Below are positions 51,452 to 62,920 of a DNA stretch of 64,000 nucleotides, in pieces. The notes beneath the pieces were generated by a model that was not told the origin of the DNA, did not search any database, and saw only the letters and a program-made list of their open reading frames with translations. Location of the stretch: the NCBI GenBank assembly GCA_023055425.1, contig JALGPY010000005.1, positions 84,299,495 to 84,363,494 of the forward strand, in the 5' to 3' direction. A program made the position numbers and the translations under genes. The stretch comes from Linanthus parryae (taxonomy: Eukaryota; Streptophyta; Magnoliopsida; Ericales; Polemoniaceae). Every line of letters starts with the position of its first letter. Position 1 is the stretch's first letter.

Positions 51452-53325
51452 TCCACCACGAAACTCCGACGTCCCCATTCAGCAATGAGGACATCATGAA
51501 GTGACCAAATACAATCCTGAAAGATCTCAGCCAAACAACGCGCATATATTGATCGGCTCAACGCATTACCCAGCGCCGCCCGTCCTCCACCGCCACATCC
51601 AAGCCTTCTTGGTCTGCCACCACATCCGAATGGTATAACATCCAACCCCACTGCTCAACCAATGCAGCTCTCCCGATACGTTGGCTGGAAACCACCTCCC
51701 TCACGTATATCCACTGTTCCTGGGGAGCAAGCGCCACGAACGCGCCTCGTTTATCCAGGGAGACCTCGTAGGTTGGATTTTCAAGATTCAAAAGTATTTA
51801 GATTATTTTCAACCAAGCGAAGACAGACATGTTTCGATTTGTTTCGATTTTGATAGATCACCCATCTTCAGAATGGTTCCGTTACTTCCAAAGTAATAAC
51901 AGAACTTCGACATGGATGGATTTCTTATGCGCAGTAAAATTACGTTTTGACTCGGATCTGTACGAAGATTATTTCAGCTTGCTCTCCAAATTACAGCAGC
52001 GTACCACAGTATTGGCATATCAAACGGAGTTTGAAACTTTGCTGAATAAAATCTTAGGGGCCGATGAATCAACACTCATCTCTATTTATCGCTCCGGGCT
52101 CAAACAACCGCTGAAAACAAGAAATCGGACTGCGTAATGCACCCACATTAACCGCTACTTTTGCCTTGGCTCGCGAATTAGCTTCATCACAACAATAACT
52201 TCTTCAGGCGTACACGACCACACCAAAACACCAGTCGACCACTCCCTCCACCCGTTCGGCTTCTACTACAGCCCACACTGCGGGCACCCAGCCTCCATTG
52301 CTCACTTACCATGGAACATCGTGAAAAACGGTCTTGGAAGGGGTTATGTTGGAACTGTGATGAACAGTCAATTCGCGGACATCAGTGCAAGCCCAAGTTT
52401 ATGCTGGTAGGAGTGGACAACGAATATACATAGACTCCACCACCGCACTCGGATGAGGATACAGACATCATTACGGCTGCTATTTCGAGTCTCCATACCC
52501 TCACAGGTAATCTTGTCCCTCGCTCATTAAACTTGCATTACTATTTCTGAGGCACCCATACAGGTACTCATCGATAACAGTATATCTCATAACTTCATTT
52601 ACCCGTCTACGGCCGAACATCTCAGTTTAGTTATTCACCCTTTGTCATAGTTTCGTGTTTATGTTGGCAATGGGGAATCACTTCGTTGCTCTTATTTTTT
52701 CCCAAAGACCCCTCCGCCTCTACAGGGTCATTTCTTTGAGATAAATGTTTATGTGCTTTTGGTTCATGGGTTAGACATTGTCTTGGGGATCCAATGGCTA
52801 TAAAGGCTCAAGAAAGTGTCTAACGATTTTGTAGCACTGATAATGGAGTTTGTTTGGAACAATCGACATATCACACTCCACGGGGATACACCCTGTCCGC
52901 GGAAGATTTCTCACAACTGTTTATTGGCCCTCATACAGCGTGAGCCGGACATGGAGTTTTATGATCTGCTCTCTGTCCCTCTTCCACAACAGCCCACAGT
53001 TGGTGATTGGTGGAATTTCCCACAAATTTGCCATATCCTGTCCTCTCAGTTTTGCAGTGAAACCGCCAGGTTTTTGCCATGCCGTCAAAGGTATCGCCTC
53101 CGCGTCTTTGGGATAATAGGATTCAGTTGACTCCAGGGACAAAGCCAACTTATGTTTGGCCTTATCGTTATTCATATTTATTGGACAAGTGTGATTGAGC
53201 GCCACGTCCGTGACATGATTGAAGAAGGTATCATTCAGCCGCGCCACACTTCATTTTCATTACCTGTTTTGTTAGTTTGCAAGAAAGACGGCACTTTTTG
53301 ATTCTGTGTGGACTATCTTTCACAG
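51452..53325 (+). pseudogene. Gyp3 gag, protease and RT start
   Basis: Gag is seen as GWIFKIQKYLDYFQ (51770), WMDFLCAVKLRFDSDLYEDYFSLLSKLQQ and AYQTEFETLLNKI (51915-52060), very like Gyp2. A zinc-like region with NCDEQ and GHQC is near 52355-52390. Protease remnants lie near 52560. The long non-catalytic segment up to 53130 is followed by CKKDGTF near 53278 and a partial CVDYLSQN. Similarity ends near 53325. Multiple stops. Confidence 0.72.
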
Positions 53326-53337
53326 AACCTTTTAGTT

Positions 53338-53610
53338 TGACTAAGTGGAGACGACAAAGTTGACCATTGATTGTATAATTGACGTAGGAGTTGACCGTTG
53401 GCTATAGTGTTGACTTTTCAATTTACCGTTGGCTTTCTTTGATCGAACTTATTAGTTTGACTAAGTGGAGACCGCAAAGTTGACCGTTGACTGTATTCAT
53501 GACTCGTAAATTGATTATTGATTGTACAGTCAACTTTTAGTTTACGGTTGACTTTACAATTGTCTAAGCTAGACGTTGACTTTATGGAATGTCAAAGGGA
53601 TTGTTGACTG
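53338..53610. promoter_or_regulatory. Cluster of TTGAC (W-box-like) motifs in a degenerate tandem repeat
   Basis: About 13 TTGAC pentamers (both strands) lie in some 270 bp; roughly 0.5 would be expected. A unit of about 120 bp is repeated (both copies contain TAGTTTGACTAAGTGGAGAC and AAAGTTGACC). TTGAC is the core of the WRKY-factor W-box. No gene starts nearby, so it may simply be a repeat. Confidence 0.5.
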
Positions 53611-54036
53611 TTGAATTTAGATTCGAGTAAATTAACCATTGGACGTTGAATTTTTTAATTTAATTATTTTCTGCAACATGTTTCATGACAATTCACAACG
53701 CATAATATGTTGACATTACTAAACGACAATTCACAAAATGTCACAATGATTTTAATGTGATATTTCAATCGAAGTACTTAGAGAGTTCCAAATGATGTTA
53801 CAAAACCCATTGCAACATATTCAAAATAACAAAGTTCCGAACGATATTAAAAAAATCGATTTAATATGAATACATGACTACGACTTAATTATAAATTCGA
53901 CACAAAAGCCCAAAAAAATACAAGGGTGCCGAAAAGTAGCCCATTAATTTTGTGTCTACACGTAGAACGTCTTTCGGAACAAGTGGAGGCACCGACATGA
54001 TTTTTTACTGAAAACCAAATAATAGATGATCACATG
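53611..54036. other. Intergenic sequence, no gene seen
   Basis: AT-rich; a short repeat GACAATTCACAA occurs near 53687 and 53730. TCACATG at 54030-54036 is the probable left target duplication of the next element. Confidence 0.45.
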
Positions 54037-54566
54037 AAGGGATGCAAGTTCAGCCCAAAAAATCGCAACCCGAGCCGAACCGGGCAATTTGGTTTGGTCC
54101 GGCTCGACAATAAGCTATTATGGTACGGTCCAGGTTTGTAGAAATCCCGAACCGTATAATACGATTTGGTTTAGGCTTGAGATGCCACAAAATCGTTAGA
54201 ACCAAACCGAACCGTTTATTTAGCATATTAGGCTATACAACTGCTACTCCTGGTAAATTCTACAAATATATCATATACAGTAGGTACTGGAAATGATGTA
54301 ATGTTTGCTACTTTATTTTTAAATTGCTTGACATTGAAATTTTAACAAATATTTAATTGATGAAGGAAATTTTAAGAAATTTCAAATGAAATAATGTATT
54401 TTTAAGAACCGCGGTTTAAAACCGAACCAAACAAGTCCTTCACGGTTCGATTCGGTTTGGAGCTGTGAACGGTCCGAATTAGGTTTAGGTTTTCCTGCAA
54501 CGTTACATGCGGTTCAGTTTGGATGGGTGCCAAAACCGGACCGAACAGAACCTTTTTCATCCCTAT
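54037..54566. mobile_element. hAT-like non-autonomous element
   Basis: About 530 bp with imperfect ends AGGGATGCAAGTTC and (reverse) AGGGATGAAAAAGG, flanked by TCACATG at 54030-54036 and 54567-54573 (7-8 bp). Sub-terminal regions are rich in CCGAACC/GGTTCGG repeats, and an AT-rich centre lacks coding capacity. Size, AGGGATG ends and the ~8 bp duplication fit a hAT MITE. Confidence 0.65.
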
Positions 54567-54589
54567 TCACATGCTGCAAAATGATTTGC

Positions 54590-55600
54590 CTTGCCATGCA
54601 TATTAAAATATATAAAGTGATCAATAGATCCGTATCATCACAGGCCTCTTATCACTGATATAATCTCTCATGCTTAACATATTCATATAAAACACAGTGA
54701 GAACTATCAAATACTTTCAAATTCAAACCCATATAGTCACACATAGCAAGCATAGTTCAAACAACAGTCATATAATATAGCACATGAGTAGTGATAGCCA
54801 AGAAGCAACATAAAAGAGAATAATATTTAACACAGGCACTTCAACCATATCATTCCCTTCAATCTTGATCTTCTCATTTACCTCTAGTCTCTTTTCAGTG
54901 CCAACTGCTTTCTTCATGATTTTCTAGAATACATATTGGTTCCATTGGTCATCATTTTCATCCTTTGAATCAGAGATGGACATTGGAGAATTCTAAAAAA
55001 CACACGCATAAAGAGGCTCAGACAAGTATTAGTGAAAAGAAAATAAGAGATAGTCACAAGCTGCAAAAAGGATTTTGCCTCGCCATGCATATTACAAATC
55101 TCACAACTTCAAGGAGTGAATTCGATAGATCCATACATCACGACCTTTTACAGTGAGGAACCAGTAACATGAAGAACATCATAATGAGCATAACGGTCAA
55201 ATCATTACAACACCAAAGAAAGCAGAGAGCATGAAGAACATCATAATAACATTCTAAACTAGCATTCTGTCTAATTCTGAACAAGGATTTCTGAACTAAA
55301 CAACTAAAAATAGTTAATCCCGTGTAATTCATAAAAAAAGATCATACAAGTATTACTGAAAACCTAATGAAAGTGATCAGATGCTGCAGAAGGATTTTGC
55401 CTCGCCATGCATATTACAACTCTCCCAGCTTGAATGAGTGAATTCGATAGATCCACATCATCACGGCCTCTTACAGTGATCAAGCAGAACATCATAATGA
55501 GCATAAAACGGCCCATATCAGTACTACACAAAATCAAGCAGTGAGCATGAAGAACATCATAATGAACCTATAAACCATTAACCATCTCTACCACCCACTA
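54590..55600. repeat. Degenerate direct repeats (three units)
   Basis: A unit containing TTGCCTCGCCATGCATATTA, GAATTCGATAGATCCA and CATCATAATGAGCATAA occurs at about 55070-55290 and 55390-55600, about 315 bp apart. A shorter diverged version (TTGCCTTGCCATGCATATTA, AATAGATCCGTATCATCACAGGCCTCTTA) lies at 54590-54660. No coding capacity. Confidence 0.7.
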
Positions 55601-55708
55601 ACAATGAAGCAACTGTTCGAATTCCCCAAACTGCTTCACTCACCAAGGTTACTGGACGGGTAGCCAATCAACCCTCCATCAAAGTCCCCTCCTCAAAAAC
55701 CCCTTACC

Positions 55709-55942
55709 ATGAAACTTAGTCGCAAACGCTTGCCTGAAGAGGAGAAGGTCATCAGTCCTTTCATAGGAATGCCATGGTCTTATAAGGAGCTCCAATCATT
55801 ATCTATAATTCATCAGATGATGATTCAATCAGTTACGATTCCCATTCTGTTTCGCCAATCAAGAAGAGATATAGAGGAGAGAGGGGGACTTATGGGACAA
55901 AGCTTTCAGACACGGAAGTACCAACAAAGCCCCGACAGATGA
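55709..55942 (+). pseudogene. Possible broken gene fragment, unknown
   Basis: A 77-codon frame from ATG 55709 (MKLSRKRLPEEEK) and an overlapping frame with NSSDDDSISYDSHSVSP followed by SDTEVPTKP together look like frameshifted coding sequence. Acidic/Ser-rich content continues to about 55995. No family recognised; could equally be random. Confidence 0.25.
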
Positions 55943-56090
55943 ACAACTGAAGGAGGACAATGTGGAGCCATCAGACCCCAAGCTCGAGGACAAGACTTTT
56001 TTATGTTATTTTTCTGTTAGTTTTTTATGCATGGCATGTTGCCATTATTAATGAATAATTTCTGAAAGTGTGTAATGTAGAGTAAATACA

Positions 56091-57526
56091 TGATCTAATA
56101 CTCTAGAGGGGGGGGGGGTTGAATAGAGTATGGAAATTTTTGCTAAAATAGAACTTTGAAAACTCTAACACAAGGAACTAAAGAATTCTCAAGGCTTTGG
56201 AAAAGAGTTGAAACAGCTTAGAACCAACTGAAGCTTCAAAGCTTTGGATGGAAAATTCTCCAAAGCTTTGGAGCAACCTGTTTTGTGTTTTACCTGGTTT
56301 GCAGAATGAAAGAACAATGCAGTAAATTAAGGAACACAAGGATTTTTACATACTTCAGTCACAATTGGACCTACTCTCTGCCCGAGGGACTTTATCCCTC
56401 AAGGATTTCAACACACCTCTTATTAATCACCCTAATTTAGCCCTAGATCTCAAGCTTAAGTGAGCTATTTTAAACTTATACAGCTTGTGGTTCCCAACTT
56501 ATCTAGTTACAACTACAACCGCATGAAACAACACTCGAACAACAAACTTCTAAAGTTGGTGAGGTTGAGTAACACAAGATAATATTACAATGAAAGTACA
56601 GATAAGAACACAGAAGATAAATAAGCAGTGAATGCTCAAAAGTGTTCTTTTGATCTTCTTCAGCAGAGTTGAATCCTCGATTTATTTGAAGAGTAGAATG
56701 TGTTGATTTCCCACGAATGTAATACTCCTCCTTGAACAATGATAAGCCATCTCTCTTGTGTCTCTGTAGCTCTTTGAAATTCAAATCTTCTGTATAACAA
56801 ACTGCATCAAATCAATGAGAGTTTCCAGGAACTAACTTCCTAAAAAGCCTCTCCTTCAACAGCTTCTTTGAACAGCTATATTTGAATAGCTTTTTAGATT
56901 TGTTTTGAGTGTTTGAACGAAAAAAAACCCTGTAACAACTCAATAACAAGATCACACAAAATCCAGATAATATAGCACAAGATACTGATTGTTTGGCAGA
57001 TCAGTTTAACCAATAAACTGAGTTGATCGAATTTAAAACCAGAATGAATACCAGATCATTAGCAAGTTATAAATAATAACAATAACATGATTAAGACTCT
57101 CAATAAGTCAATAATCAACCATATAGATAGTGGTAACACCCTGCAAACAAGTATCAGATAGATACAAGAATAACTGTTAGAGCCCAGATAATCCTTCAAA
57201 GCTTTGGAGCTTTCGATGTTCTTCAAAGCTTTGGCCTTAACCAACTCTGATCCTTCAAGCAATCAGGCTAACAGGTCTGTTAGTGTTATAAACACAATAA
57301 GTAAGTTTAAAAATATTTGTAAGAGATATTTAAACAACATCTAATCCAATGCCAAGCCTACAATATAGAAGCAGTTAGTTAACCATCAACAAATTCATAG
57401 GCATTAGTCCAGCTTCAAAGCTTCGGAGATTTGAGACTTATCTCCCTAGAAACTCTTTGTCTTTCATCTTCAATGTATGAACTCCCCCTGAGTTTATACT
57501 TCTTATGCATCCAGATTGAATTATCA
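56091..57526 (-). repeat. Cop4 3' LTR (about 1.44 kb)
   Basis: Minus strand TGATAATTC to TTAGATCA, following a polypurine tract CAAGGGGGAT. The C-run with CTCTAG just before the end resembles Sirevirus LTR ends. Near-palindromes of the type CCAAAGCTTTGG occur at 56235, 56260, 57195, 57222 and 57413. The boundary is inferred, since only one LTR is present. Confidence 0.6.
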
Positions 57527-57889
57527 ATCCCCCTTGATGAAAGACAAAACAAATATTCTTGCTATCTCAGTATCCTGCAACTTAATAACCATGAGTAACA
57601 GCAAAGATAGAAACAACTATTACACATATCAATTTGAAAACACTTATGAAACAAGAAAATATAATAACATAGATAAAATCCTGCAGTATCCAGAATTATT
57701 ACACATATCAATTTGTAGCACATTCAGCAAGTATCCTCTCCCCCTTTTTGACTTTCATCAAAAGAGTAAAGGAATGTAAGATCATACCCAGAAGTTTTAA
57801 GAAAAACTTAAAACAAAATAAACTAACTTCAAGGCTTAAAAAGAGAAAAAGAAAGAAATATATAGAAAGAAGAGAAAGAAGGGGTTCAA
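57527..57889 (-). other. Cop4 region between envelope-like ORF and 3' LTR
   Basis: Contains repeated purine-rich tracts on the minus strand, such as CAAAAAGGGGGAGAGG near 57740 and CAAGGGGGAT at 57527-57537. No coding region. Confidence 0.55.
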
Positions 57890-58246
57890 GGCTTCGATGA
57901 GTCACTCTGCCGCATCCTTCTTGGTTATCTTCGTTCCTCCCTTAACCTGACCTTTCCCTTTTCCTTTTGCCTTGCCAGCTTCAGCTTCTTCTTATTCTTC
58001 TTCCTGTGATCCTTCCTCACTATATGCTCCTTCATCTCCAGTTTCTTCAGCAAGTTCATTTTCAACATCAGCCACCATCTCATCTATTACCTCATCAACC
58101 TTTTATCAACTTTCTCCGCAGTTTCTTCAGCAATATCTTCAGCAACATCTTCACCACTCGCTTCATCATCAGACTGTTCAAACATATTTTTAGAAGTTAA
58201 CACCACATGAACTTTCTTCTTCTTCTTCTTCTTCTTCTTCTTCTTC

Positions 58247-58278
<32 letters not shown>

Positions 58279-59764
58279 TTCCCCAATTATCTCATCAGAA
58301 TCAATACTATCTCCTCCTCTATCAGCAGATGGTATATTTTTCAAGCTCATACCTTTGATGATCAAATCCATATTTCCTTCCACAAATCCTTTGAGATTTA
58401 CAAAATCATTAGACAAGTCAAATAGCCCTTGACTTAGATCTTAAATACCATCTTCTAAAACCTCAACTTTTTTAATAATCTGGAAAAAATCCAAATGTGT
58501 TGAAGCCTTTGGTGTGGTTGCAGCCTTAGGCTTAATGAAACTCTCATCTTTTAACTCAGCAACAGACAATTCTGAGTACAACTTCCAACTTCCCTTTTCA
58601 GTCTGAACTATTCCAATCCTTTGCAAAGAAACTTCATCAACCAAATCAAACTCACCAGTAATATTCTCCTCATTCCTTACAGAAATCCCAAAGTACATAA
58701 AGAACAAAGACAAAAATTTTGCATAAGGAAGTGAATGATTCCCTGTCCTAGTCCCACAATACACCATATGCTCCATGATCACATTAGGAAGATCTATGTC
58801 AAAGTCTTGAAAAATCAAAAACATAAGAATCAACACCTTATCAGTCACTAACTCCTTTGAAAGTTCTCTAGGTACCACACATCTTATGACGATTTAAAAG
58901 AGAATTTTAGCTTAACAATTCAACACAGAATGTGTCAATGTTTGGATCCAGTTGGTGTGTCTTCCAAGAAAAATATAGATTTTGCCTTTTCAAAACACTC
59001 CTTCCTGTCAGGATGTTCATGAACTTTGTACGTTCTAGGTATACCAAAAGCTTTGGCAAATAACTTATGATCTAACCTCATATCAACACCAGCACCCAAG
59101 AGGTTAAAACATAACTCTACTCATCTTCTTTCACAAAATTCAAATAGAAAAGCCTTGTTAATCTAGGATAGGCCTCAGTACTAGGGTTTAAAATCTTCCA
59201 GATAGATGAATTCCTCGATTTCCTAATGCAGTCAATATCAAGTTTGTCTAGCAAATCCTCTGAAATCAAACTGCAATAGGAAATCTTAGATGAAGCATAC
59301 CCATCCATCAAAACTTTCTTAACTTCAGAACTAATAAACCAATGTTCTGAAAGTAAGTTCTTACCATGACTGGAAGTTTCTTTGCCCTTGGGTTTAACAA
59401 CACTGTGCTTGACCCTAGTTTTTTTCTCAGAAGTTTGATCATCCTTTTTATGATCATCCTTCTTCTATGGTTTCTTCTTCTTTGTAATCTGATCTTTCTT
59501 CTTGTCTTCTTCAACTTTCTTCTTATTTTCTCCCACTTTATTCTGTTGTGTCTCAGATTGATCACCCTGGTCATCCTTCTGTTGTACTTCTTCTCCATGT
59601 TCTTCTTGTTCATCCTCTGACTCTGTTCTAGCTTCCTCCACCTCCTTCTCTTGCCTGATCCTCTTGGCTGGAGGAGATGCATCTTGCATGCTCTTGGTTT
59701 TATCTGAATCTAAATCAGAGATAGAAACCTCCACCTTCCTATTAACTCTTTTCTTGGTTCTCAT
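57890..59764 (-). pseudogene. Cop4 envelope-like ORF, frameshifted
   Basis: A minus-strand reading starts at MRTKKRVNRKVEV (59764) with a Lys/Glu-rich, probably coiled-coil N-part. It continues through a frame change to LDIDCIRKSRNSSIWKILNP (59250), then VPRELSKELVTDKVLIL and SLPYAKFLSLFFMYFGISV (58878-58700). The latter resembles the conserved core of Sirevirus envelope-like and plant-transposon proteins. The C-part has His and Lys runs produced by GAT/CTT microsatellites (58210-58275) and an acidic helix. At least four breaks. The true function of this ORF in plant elements is unknown; there is no evidence of infectivity. Confidence 0.65.
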
Positions 59765-60302
59765 TATTGAAGTCTGAGCCTTCTGCTAGAGTCTGGTGGA
59801 TTTTCACTCCATTTAGGTTTAGGGTTTTGAAAGGAGATAAAGAGAATAGAGAGATAGAGAGATGAGACGAAGATATTGAGATGGAATAGAAGAGAAAATC
59901 CCTGAAGATTAGCTTATAAGTTGGAAAGAAATATTGTTTAAAAAGGACTTTATTGATCTGCATGCAAATCGTATCTACGAAGATCTTTAAGATATTTTGT
60001 GATATTTTGAGCAAATCTCTGAGTAAATCAAATATTCTACAATTATCTAATATGATATTTCACAATATTTGGTGATCCAAAGTTTTGAACATAAGAGACA
60101 GTTTTTCTCCAAATCTTTGAAGAACAAGTCCAAAGCTTTGGGGAACAACACAATTTCACAGAAACTTCAAAGCTTTGAAACATACTTTCAAGGCTGGGAA
60201 AGTATGATCTCAAGGCTTTGAGATTTCAACATATAACCCCATATATGATCCAATACTCCCCCTAAACCAATGCATCCTTTTTTAGCATGCCCAATTCAAG
60301 CC
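59765..60302 (-). other. Cop4 spacer between pol and envelope-like ORF
   Basis: Non-coding. Holds CAAAGCTTTG-type palindromes at about 60130 and 60166 and a purine tract (minus: TTTAGGGGGAGTATTGG) near 60258, which may be an internal polypurine tract. Confidence 0.55.
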
Positions 60303-60968
60303 TTAGAGATGCAAACCTCTCATCTGGAAAATGTTTAGTGAAAATATCAGCAACTTTCTTAGCATTAGATATAAAGATAAAGACACACCACCTTTCTCAG
60401 CATGATCTCTTATAAAATGGTGTCTTACATCTATATGCTTAGTTATGGAGTGCTGCACATGATTCTTTGTGATTGAAATGACACTTGTATTGTCACAGTT
60501 GATAGGAACATTTCTGAAATCATATCCAAGATCTCTTAGTTGTTGAGCAATCCATAAAACTTGTGAACAACAAGCACCAGCTGCAATGTATTCAACTTCT
60601 GCAGTTGACAAGGCAACTGAATTTTGCTTCTTTGAATGTCAACTAATTAGTGATGAACTAAGAAATTGACAGCATCCTTAAGTACTTTTCCTATCCACTT
60701 TGTAGCCTGCAAAGTCTGTATCTGAATAACCACTCAACAAGAAGTTAGTTCTTCTTGGATACGTAAGACCCAAGTCTTTGGTTCCATTCAAATATATAAA
60801 GATCCTTTTAACAGTAACTCAGTGACTTTCCTTAAGATCTTCTTGAAACCTTGCACACATACATACACTAAACATAATATCTGGTCTACTAGCAGTTAAA
60901 TACAACAGTGAACCAATCATACCTCTGTACTCCTTTCGATTCACACTCTTACCATTTGTATCCTTGTC
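60303..60968 (-). pseudogene. Cop4 RNase H and RT C-terminal part
   Basis: Minus-strand blocks: KDTNGKSVNRKEYRGMIGSLLYLTASRPDIMF (60965-60870), a broken stretch, then STAEVEYIAAGACCSQVLWI, NCDNTSVISI and HIDVRHHFIRDH (60611-60400), the RNase H of Sirevirus-type copia. The catalytic acidic residues in the last two blocks are present. Frame changes occur near 60390 and 60640. Confidence 0.8.
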
Positions 60969-60971
60969 TAA

Positions 60972-61565
60972 GAGCATCTCCAACAATGAGGAGCAAAAAA
61001 ATGTCCTTGGACCAAATTTGGTCCGGGAGCAAAATTTGCTCCTCCAGTTTGTTGCTTGAGCTCCATCAGTGAGGAGCAAAATTGCTCCATTATTGTTATT
61101 CAATTATTATTTAATTATTATTATTGTTATTATTTTAAATAATATAATTCTCATATTAATTAATCTAAAGTAAATTAACATAGTCGATTTGAATAAAATA
61201 TGATTTTTTAATAGTAATGTAATATTATGATTATTTTTGTATATGTAAGAAAATATTGATTTTTTTATTATTAAATTACTATTTCCATCGGCAATACTTC
61301 AACGATCATATATCACATCTATATTCCAACTATATATTTCACCAGCTATACTAAAACGAGTTGTTTGAAATTGAAGAATCAATTTTTCATTAAAACCGAT
61401 TTTTATATTTTTTCCTCCTCAGCAAAATTGTCACAGGTTTGCTCCTCCAAAAACCTGTCTTTGCTTTTGCTCCACCAAATGCTCCATCTGTTGGAGCTAT
61501 GCTTTTTCCAATTTGGACCAAATTTTTCTTCGAAAGTGTGTTTGCTCCTTCTGTTGGAGATCCTC
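60972..61565. mobile_element. PIF/Harbinger-like (Tourist-type) MITE in Cop4 pol
   Basis: Ends GAGCATCTCCAAC (left) and, inverted, GAGGATCTCCAAC (right), flanked by the trinucleotide TAA at 60969-60971 and 61566-61568. A TWA-type 3 bp duplication is the PIF/Harbinger mark. Sub-terminal GGAGCAAA repeats occur on both sides. No transposase. The Cop4 pol frame matches across the insertion. Confidence 0.78.
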
Positions 61566-61568
61566 TAA

Positions 61569-62558
61569 GGACATTGATGAACTCATGGGATTTTTGACTA
61601 ACTTGGATTGAGACATGTTGTACTTATTCAAAAAGTCCTTGGCATACTTTCCTTGATGCACAAAATCCCTTTCTTCATTTCATGTACATGAAGTCCAAGA
61701 AAGAAATTTAGCTCTCCCATCAAGCTCATTTCGAATTCCCTGCACATTAGACTTGAAAACTCTTTTGATAGAGTATCATTAGTAGCACCAAACAATATAT
61801 CATCAACATAAAATCTGCACTACTAAAATGTCCTTCTCATGAGTCTTGATAAAAATATTTTTATCCACTAGGCCTCTCTTAAAACCATTTTCCAATAAAT
61901 ACTTTGAAAGTCTGTCATACCAAGCGCTTTTTTGAGGTCATAAAGAGCCTTGTCTAATTTGTAAACATGACCAGGGAAATTGTCATCTTCAAAACCAGGT
62001 GGTTGAGCAACACATACTTCTTCTTGTAAATAACCATTTATAAAAGCACATTTGACATCCATTTGATAAAGCTTTATGTGTTTATGTAATGCAAATTCAA
62101 GAAGTATTCTGGTAGCTTCTAACCTGGCAACAAGAGCAAATGTATCATCATAATCAATACATTCTGCTTGATTATACCCCTGTTCCACAGGTATGGCTTT
62201 GTTTCTCACAACCTTACCATTTTCATCAAGTTTGTTTCTAAACACCCATCTGGTTCCAATCACTGATTGTGTCTTTGGAATAGGAACCAGTTTCCAAACA
62301 TTTTTTATTTCAAATTCATTCAGCTCATTCTGCATTGCAATGATCCAATCTGCATCTTCTAGTGCCTCCTTTGTATACTTAGGTTCAATCATGGATACAA
62401 AGGCATTTAATGCACACATGTTTTTTAACTGTCCTCTGGTCTGTGTACCAGTTGTTGGACCTGAGATGATATTGTCTGTTGGATGAGCTGAGAAATACTT
62501 GGACCTTTTTCTTGGTGTCCATGGTTCTGGAACTCCATTTATCTTTTCAATCCTTTGT
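61569..62558 (-). pseudogene. Cop4 reverse transcriptase, N-terminal and palm part
   Basis: The frame 62419-61868 covers the start of RT: MCALNAFVSMIEPKYTKEAL, WKLVPIPKTQSVIGTRWVFRNK, QMDVKCAFINGYLQEEV and QPPGFED. The block usually reading GLKQAPRAWYE is altered (DLKKALGM) and is followed by a frame change, so the YVDD region near 61810 is out of frame. HQGKYAKDFLNKYNM near 61650 is the next conserved block. The pol linker upstream runs to 62558 without an integrase. Confidence 0.8.
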
Positions 62559-62664
62559 TAACTTGGACAAAGGTCTGAACCCAAATATTTCATATTTCAA
62601 TAGAAAATATCGAGTCACATCCACTGGATCAATTGAATTGAAGGTTAAATTTTTCCATTCAATG

Positions 62665-62920
62665 TACCACTCCGTCCCACCTGAAATGCACCATTTGACT
62701 TTTAACCCATAACCGGGTCACTTTGACCCGGTGACTTGGATCGCCGATGTAATTTTTCGATAAGTTTTTTATGGTCTTGTAGAATAAGAGTTACTCTATA
62801 ACACTATAAAAAAATTATTTAAAAATTGCAAAGTTTTGCTATCCAAATCATCGGGTCAAAGTGACCAAATGAATAATGGTAAAAGTTCAAATGGTGCAAA
62901 AGAGGTGGAACAGAGTGGTA
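62665..62920. mobile_element. Stowaway-like MITE (family 1), copy A'
   Basis: The same insertion as 17925-18179, at the same position within the duplicated segment; it predates the duplication. Confidence 0.85.

Larger units (their letters stand above)
45844..53325 (+). mobile_element. Gyp3: Ty3/gypsy element, related to Gyp2, 3'-truncated, interrupted by Cop2
   Basis: The 5' LTR 45844-46212 starts TGATACGG like Gyp2. Gag and protease, and the first part of RT, are recognisable at 51452-53325 after Cop2. Similarity to gypsy stops abruptly near 53325, just after the first RT block; there is no integrase or 3' LTR. Many stops and frameshifts show it is old. Confidence 0.82.
56091..62558 (-). 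mobile_element. Cop4: Sirevirus-like copia with envelope-like region, 5'-truncated
   Basis: Minus-strand order from the right: RT (from 62558), RNase H, a spacer, an envelope-like ORF region, a polypurine tract and a 3' LTR (56091-57526). A post-pol ORF with a coiled-coil/acidic N-part, plus purine-rich GGGGGA tracts, is characteristic of plant Sireviruses. Gag, protease, integrase and the 5' LTR are missing: the element stops at the start of the duplicated segment at 62559. Pol and the env-like region carry frameshifts and stops. Confidence 0.82.

Noticed and set aside
58207..58275. Apparent poly-His/poly-Lys protein
   Set aside because: The runs come from CTT and GAT trinucleotide microsatellites inside the decayed envelope-like ORF; not evidence for a metal-binding gene.
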